NCBI RefSeq assembly: GCF_024323335.1
Contig: NC_066579.1
Coordinates: 237,817,475-237,881,474, forward strand
Reading direction: 5' to 3'
Length of the DNA: 64,000 bases
Source of the DNA: Lathyrus oleraceus
Taxonomy: Eukaryota > Streptophyta > Magnoliopsida > Fabales > Fabaceae
Position 1 is the first letter of the stretch, and each line of letters begins with the position of its first letter. Position numbers and translations under genes: made by a program. This document shows positions 58,487 to 64,000 of this stretch, one piece after another. Below the pieces are notes generated by a model that saw nothing but the letters and a program-made list of their open reading frames with translations, was not told the DNA's origin and ran no database searches.

Positions 58487-59983
58487 CAATTTTGAACCTA
58501 AGATCCCTCATGATATCTCATCATTTGCGTTGACTTTGGGATCACACCTTGGCATCCTCCTTACCCCTCATTCATTGGGTTTGTATTGGGAGAGATCACC
58601 AAGCATATTTGATTGTATCATACTTTTTTTAATTTTTTAGTAACAAAAAAACAAAAATATGTCTCTATGTGTCTTTGTGCCTTTTGTAGGTACTGTATAC
58701 ATCCATTTGTGCCCTATCAAGCTCACAACTAGGGTTTGAGACCCTCAATTCAAAGAGATCGATCCAACAATGGTCCTGATTGGTTAAAAATCATCATATA
58801 TGAATCCCCATGTTCTTCATTTACCAATTTGATCAATAATTCATCAAGAGTTTGAAGCTTGTTTTCCTTGGAAGTCCTAATTCATCTGGGTATCTTGTGT
58901 GACTTCCTCAGTAAGTTTCTTCATCAATTGATCAAATATTTCAAGGTATACATCATTATACATCATCTAAAGCATATATGATCTTCCATTATCCCTAACG
59001 ATCAAGAGAACTTCAGGTTTGCAAGTTGGTTCAAAGAATTGACCACAGAAAGTCAATTGGTCAAAACTGAGGTTCCCTAGACCCTATCTCCTACAATATT
59101 TGTCATATGAAAATGATTCTAAGAGAAAAGTTACTCTTTGTAATATTACAAACAACTTTCATGTTGACATCAAGATCTAGTTTTGCATGGAAAGTCATTT
59201 TTATGGTGAAACATTATAGGTCATTTTGCTGGTGCCATAGTTAGGAGGTCAACTTCTAAGGACCACAAATTGCTCAATTTTTATGATAAGAAGGCCATCC
59301 AAGTTTCATGATCAATTTCAAGAGTCTTATCCAAATTTGTTTCTTTGAGAAATGTCAAATTGAACTTGAAATGGCATGTGCCAAGAGGAAACATTATAGG
59401 TCATTTTGGACCATCATCATTGAACAAGCAATTTTCCTCAATTTATAAAATGCATAACTCCCTCATGCCAAATCCAAATTATGTCAAATTTGTGACAAAA
59501 TTTAAGAGGAATGAAATACATACAACATTTGTCAAGAAACCATTTTAATTTGGACCTCATAGCAAAAGTTATTCAAGGTTGAAGAAGTGGTCATTTCACT
59601 TTGTACTTAGAAAAGTTTCAATTATGTTTGATTTCTCCAACTTCCACCTCTAAATTCATCATGTTCCAAGCTCCAAATGTAAAAGTGTTTAACATAAAAG
59701 TTGTTCCCCTTGATGTCATGTTTCCAAATCATCCAAGATTACTTCATTTGGACAAGAATTGAGGGACTTGCACATGGTTCCTTTGGTGGGCTTGTTTTGG
59801 CAACTTTTGAACTCAAATGATTATTTCCTTTTGCATGCTTCTATGTGACGACTTCAGTACCAAGTATGCAGGAATTGGTAGTGGATTGCATCATTGGTTT
59901 GGCATAATTCAATGCCCATGCACCCATACACAACTTGCTAAATTTGGCCAAAAATTCAAAAGGTGTGGAAATCAATTCATGAG

Positions 59984-59997
59984 CTTATAAATAAAAG
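59984..59997 (+). promoter_or_regulatory. TATA box of LTR D
   Basis: CTTATAAATAAAAG, followed about 30-60 bases later by sequence typical of an Ogre 5' leader (CACACATTAACTAAGCCTTG). Confidence 0.55.
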
Positions 59998-60555
59998 AGC
60001 ATTGCTTCAGAATCAAGGACACACATTAACTAAGCCTTGCCAAGCAATCCCAGAACCCTACTCTATAGAATACCTTGAGGATTTCTTTGAAATCAAGTTT
60101 GAATTTCACCTTCTGTTTTGAGATTCAAACTCCAAGGATTCTCTCTCAATTCTATATTATTTTCTTTTTTTATTGGTCGTCTGAAGTCCTATCAATGTAG
60201 GCAACAAGATTGAGTTGCTTTGAGGTCAAAACGAAGCAACTCAGATCGTGTACCTCAAAATTCAATTCCACATATCTCTCAATATATTTGGAATTGGACC
60301 AAATTGAGGCCAAATTCATGATTCTGAGCTTTTTCTCTTTAAAATAGTGTCCTTACTTTTCATTTTCTGATTGATTAAGGGTGGACCAGTCCGGTGAGGT
60401 CCACCAAAGAAGATGATCGGAGCTAGGGCTTCGGTGATGTGTTGTCAATGTTCCAACCATTTCATCTTGAGTCCACTTTCTAATCTTGACCCTTCCTTTT
60501 GATTCCCACTTGTACATGTGCGTTGATTGTGGACTATGGTGGACGATACACATTT

Positions 60556-60601
60556 GGCCATCAGATATGCCACCTCAATTAATGAGGGAGGTCTGATGGC
60601 C
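60556..60601 (+). repeat. Hairpin in LTR D
   Basis: GGCCATCAGA (60556-60565) and TCTGATGGCC (60592-60601) form a perfect 10-base stem. The enclosed sequence contains CCTCAATTAATGAGG, itself an inverted repeat. The same structure with a changed stem is present in E at 63480-63519. Confidence 0.85.
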
Positions 60602-61104
60602 CTCGTTTTTTCCAATTTCTTTTTTAATTCTGATTTTTCATTTAATCCCTTTATTTTGTTTAATTCATATTAAATTCATTTTTAATCCAAAAAATATGGG
60701 ACTTTCACCAAAAATCGTTAAATATTTTCCTCTTCCATATTTTGAATTAAAATATTTTTTTGGATTAATTTTGATATTTTTCATGAATTAAATGTTTTTT
60801 TGACTTATTTTCAATTGTTTTAAAATACTTCTGACTTTCAAAAAATTATGATTTTTTTTGTCCAAGGTCATTTGACCTTGTTTGACCTAGGATAAATATC
60901 TTGGCCATTTATTTGGTGTTTTGAAGGGATTTGAGGTTTTATCCATTTAAAAATGCATTATTATTCATTTTTAATTTGATTTTTAATTGACGAAATGTTT
61001 AAAAATCATGTTGAGCCATTTTTATGGTCTTGTGATGTTTGACTTTCTGTTTAGGCCTTAGTCATGGTTGATTTGACTTTTGTTGGATCAATACCATTGA
61101 ATTT

Positions 61105-64000
61105 TGTAGCGGTAAATTCATGATCATCAAGCTATGGATAAGCTAGAGATCAAATAACAAGAGTCGTCATCGCGCTTTTATTGTTTCCAAGGGAAAAGGG
61201 AAAAAGTACGAACAAAAACCAAAAGTAAGAAGTTTTCAAATCAAAACTAATAAAATGTCAGAGATTACAGGTAAGGGGGTTGGTTACACAGAGGGAAGGT
61301 GTTAGCACCCAAAGTGTCCTAGGTACTCCTAGGGAGCCCTTTTTGTGTTCATATGTATTTGATACAAAATAATGTTTACAAACAAATAGAATGGGGGGGA
61401 TGAGAAAAGAATTCATTAATTATATTTTTTTATTTGGCAAGACCTTCGGTCTTGTGCCTACGTACCAACATAAAAATGAGGGATCAAAACCTCGTAGTTT
61501 GTGATACAAATTTCAAAGTGGATGCATTGCTTTTAATAAAAATTAAGTTTGAAAGGCACAAAGGCCTAAAAATGGTTTTAATGAGTTAGTTCTTTTTGGA
61601 TTTTTGAAAGTTTAAGTCAAGAATGGTTAAGTTTATTTACAAGTTTGATTTAAGAAAAGAAGTTTGAAAGTGTAATGGCATAAGGCTAAAGTTTCTATCT
61701 TTTTACAAAGTGGTCAAGGTTTAGAACAAAATAAGTTCAACAAAGAAGATTTTGAAAAAGGGAGGAAGAGATTTTGAAATTAAAGAAATGGGGAGAAAAT
61801 GAAGAGACTAATCTTATGTACAAAATTAAAAGTTGAGAGTCAAAAAGATCTAACCAAATGGGTAGAAATCCAATAGACAAGAATGTCAATAGAAACCCAG
61901 AATTCCCTTGGACTTTTAGAATCAAGCAACACACGAATGCACAATTATATTATCTTGAAGAGCAAGGCATCAAATAAATATGGCCACATCCAAGCTTATC
62001 CATTCCATGATCTTCTTCAAAATAGCCCATGAATTCCACAAGTCACAAGTTTAAAATAACAGCTTCACAATGATCATGTTGTAGATGAACTCAGAGGGAT
62101 CTTGAATGATGTATCAGATGAAGTTTCAAATTGCAAGCACTTGGTTTCTCAACAAGTTGGCATTGGCCAAGTCCTTTAGCATAGGGATGTTGCCTAAGTT
62201 CTAAGTCAATTTGTCCAAGATCAAGCCAACAGTCCACACAAATGTTTTTTAGGGTTTTTGTTGTTATTATGTACATTAATGGTCAAAGACCAAACAAACA
62301 AGCAAAATATACACAAACAAGACATATCACACAATATGGTCCAAGTGGAAAAAGTGAAAATTGCATTAACATAAACAATTAGAATGATATGAACAATGGC
62401 AAATGAATAAAAGCTAGAATTAAATGACATTAAAGTAAATGACTTGAAATTAAAAGTTAGTGTTAATAGGTTAGAAGTTAGTATTGTTTTGCTTTTGCTT
62501 TTCATTTTTAGACATTCTTTGGAGAATACTCAACCCACTTATCACAAGCATGGATCCTCGAACCAAGACATCTTCTAAAGGAAGGAAAAAAGGCCAAGTT
62601 TCCACACTATACCATGAAAGAGAGGAGACTTACAATCTCACTAACTAGAATGCTATGCCTTTTTATGTCACAAATTTAGCGCTATGTTAAGCAATCGTAA
62701 TTGGACTTATGTAGAAGTCACAACTATTTGAGGTCGGGCAATAGAATTTTGGTGTTAATACATGTTAGAGACATAGTATTATGGACTATGCTCATGAAAC
62801 ATGCCACACACAAAAAGAATATGCAAAAGGTATGGCATAATCTCATCCATACTCATGTTAATTTTTCAATCAACTAGCTTTAGGACTTTGAGATATCATA
62901 TGCCAAATGAGATGAATGCATAAAGAAAGGGAATGAGATGAAGTGGGAGGGGAATAGATGAAAACTCAAATTGATCAAAGGAGGACTTTTACAAAATTAA
63001 TATCATCAATTCATTTTGGGAGATGGAATGTACATTCCATCAATCCCCTAATTCCAATGATATTAACTTGACAAAGTCAAATCAACCTTGAGTAACGCCC
63101 AACAACAAGAATCAAACACAAACAAGTCATAACAATTGACTAACAAAATTATTTGGCATTTATTCAAATTAAAAATACTAAAATAATGCATTTAAATTAA
63201 ATATGGTTTGTCAAAATCCTAAAACCTCATCAAAACACCAAATAAATGGCCATGAGATTTATCATAGGTCAAACAAGGTCAAAGGACCTTGGAGAAAAAA
63301 AATTAGAATTTTTAAAGACTTAAAAGTATTTTTAAAAAATTAAAAACAAATGCAAAATCAATTAAATCATGAAAAATATTAATAATGATCCAAAAAATAA
63401 TATTAATTCAGAATATGAAAGAGGAAATTATTTGAAATTATTTGGTGAAACTCTCATATTTTTCAGAAAAAACGTGGACCACTTGACCTCCCTCATTAAT
63501 TGAGGTGGCAGATCAAGTGACCACCAACGCGCGTTCCATGGTAGACTTGAGTCAACGCGACACTAGCATGGTAATTAGAAACAACTCACGAGATTAAAAC
63601 AATTTAAAAGAGATCAATGGCTCTGAACCATGCCAACACATCATCGGCGCCCAAAGGTCGGTCATCTTCTCCGGTGACCCTGGTCGGACTTGTTCACTCA
63701 TCACCATCAAGAAAACGAAAAGGGAGGACATGATCTAAAAGAAAAAATGGCGTAAAGCACGAATCTGACCTCAATTTTAACTAACTCCTCACATAAAGAA
63801 AGATATGAGGAGTTGAATTTTGAGGTGTGTCAACTAAGTTGCTTCGATTTGACCTCTAAGCAACTCAATCTTCTTGCCTACATTGGTAGGACTTCAGACA
63901 ACCAAAGAATCAAGAGAATTGAGCAAGATATTGAGAGAATCGAAGAGATGAAATTTTCTAGAAACTACCTTCAATACAGGTCTAGATTCAACTGTTCTTG
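61105..64000 (-). mobile_element. Inverted Ogre-like LTR (E) inserted in D, right end outside window
   Basis: The left edge TGTAGCGGTAAATTC is the complement of an LTR end (...CGCTACA), followed by the complement of a GCGATGACGACTC segment (61150-61180) and the GGTACTCCTAGGGAGCCC region, as in B at 38150. The sequence left of it is not a PBS, so this is the outer (3') end of a minus-strand element or solo LTR; AATTT at 61100-61104 would be its target duplication. From about 63200 to the window end it matches D 60090-60960 in reverse. No coding sequence is seen. Confidence 0.78.
63480..63519 (-). repeat. Hairpin in LTR E, homologous to that in D
   Basis: CACTTGA (63480-63486) and TCAAGTG (63513-63519) pair over seven bases. 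The enclosed sequence is nearly identical to that in D read in reverse. Confidence 0.8.

Larger units (their letters stand above)
58487..61104 (+). mobile_element. LTR of an Ogre-like element (D), 5' part
   Basis: It begins TGTAAGACCCCAATTTTGAA inside C pol; the preceding GTCAG (58482-58486) would be the left target duplication. CTTATAAATAAAAG at 59984-59997 is a likely TATA box, giving U3 of about 1.5 kb. It continues into R/U5 with a conserved hairpin at 60556-60601 and is interrupted at 61105 by element E before any LTR end. No coding sequence is seen; the 67-codon frame at 59345 has no similarity I recognise. Confidence 0.82.

Noticed and set aside
1..64000. Host protein-coding gene, tRNA or rRNA
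   Set aside because: Every convincing frame is retroelement-derived; no cloverleaf, rRNA segment or multi-exon host gene was recognisable by eye.

Overview
The window is plant nuclear DNA made almost entirely of nested LTR retrotransposons. I see no host gene, tRNA, rRNA or CRISPR array. Very long LTRs, an extra ORF upstream of gag, a gag-pro frame separated from pol by an intron-like spacer, a second RNase H after the RT-linked one, and an 18-nt primer-binding site TGGCGACTCTGCTGGGGA mark the Ty3/gypsy Tat/Ogre group. A Ty1/copia element with a large third ORF marks the Sirevirus (SIRE/Maximus) group. Together they suggest a large-genome legume, probably tribe Fabeae (pea, vetch, lentil). 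The organism is an inference.

Layout. 1-195 is the end of a plus-strand Ogre-type pol (element F), followed by a long repeat-rich 3' UTR to about 3.5 kb. 3812-8689 is a 4.9-kb solo LTR (S1) with target duplication CTATG. 8850-28024 is a near-complete plus-strand Ogre-type element (A) with target duplication CACCG. It has ORF1, gag-pro, pol, a 3' UTR with an 87-bp tandem repeat, and a 3.1-kb 3' LTR. Its 5' LTR region is mosaic and contains an antisense piece of another Ogre-like element. S1 and A both sit in the 3' UTR of a minus-strand Ogre-type element (B). B has pol at 28113-31523, gag-pro at 31788-35168, ORF1 at 35468-36916, a PBS at 37915-37932, and a 5.1-kb 5' LTR from 37939 to 53601.

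That B LTR is split by a very young minus-strand copia element (38510-49085; 1105-bp LTRs with two differences by eye; target duplication AGGAA). The copia element has gag, a frameshifted pol and an intact 803-codon third ORF. 53602-54681 is the 3' part of another LTR (G). It abuts an old, broken plus-strand gag/pro/pol (C, 54682-58486), which is cut at 58487 by an LTR-type element (D). D is cut at 61105 by an inverted relative (E) that runs off the window.

Inferred order of insertion: C first, then G and D; B next to or inside G, and E inside D; then S1, A and last the copia element inside B. In each autonomous element gag would form the particle, protease would cut the polyprotein, RT/RNase H would copy RNA from a tRNA primer, and integrase would insert the DNA. 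ORF1 of the Ogre types and the third ORF of the copia element have no settled function. The signals most worth a second look are a 3'-UTR array complementary to the PBS, a hairpin with compensatory changes in the D/E LTRs, amber-only interruptions in A and B, the mosaic 5' LTR of A, and a promoter-like block in front of the copia third ORF.
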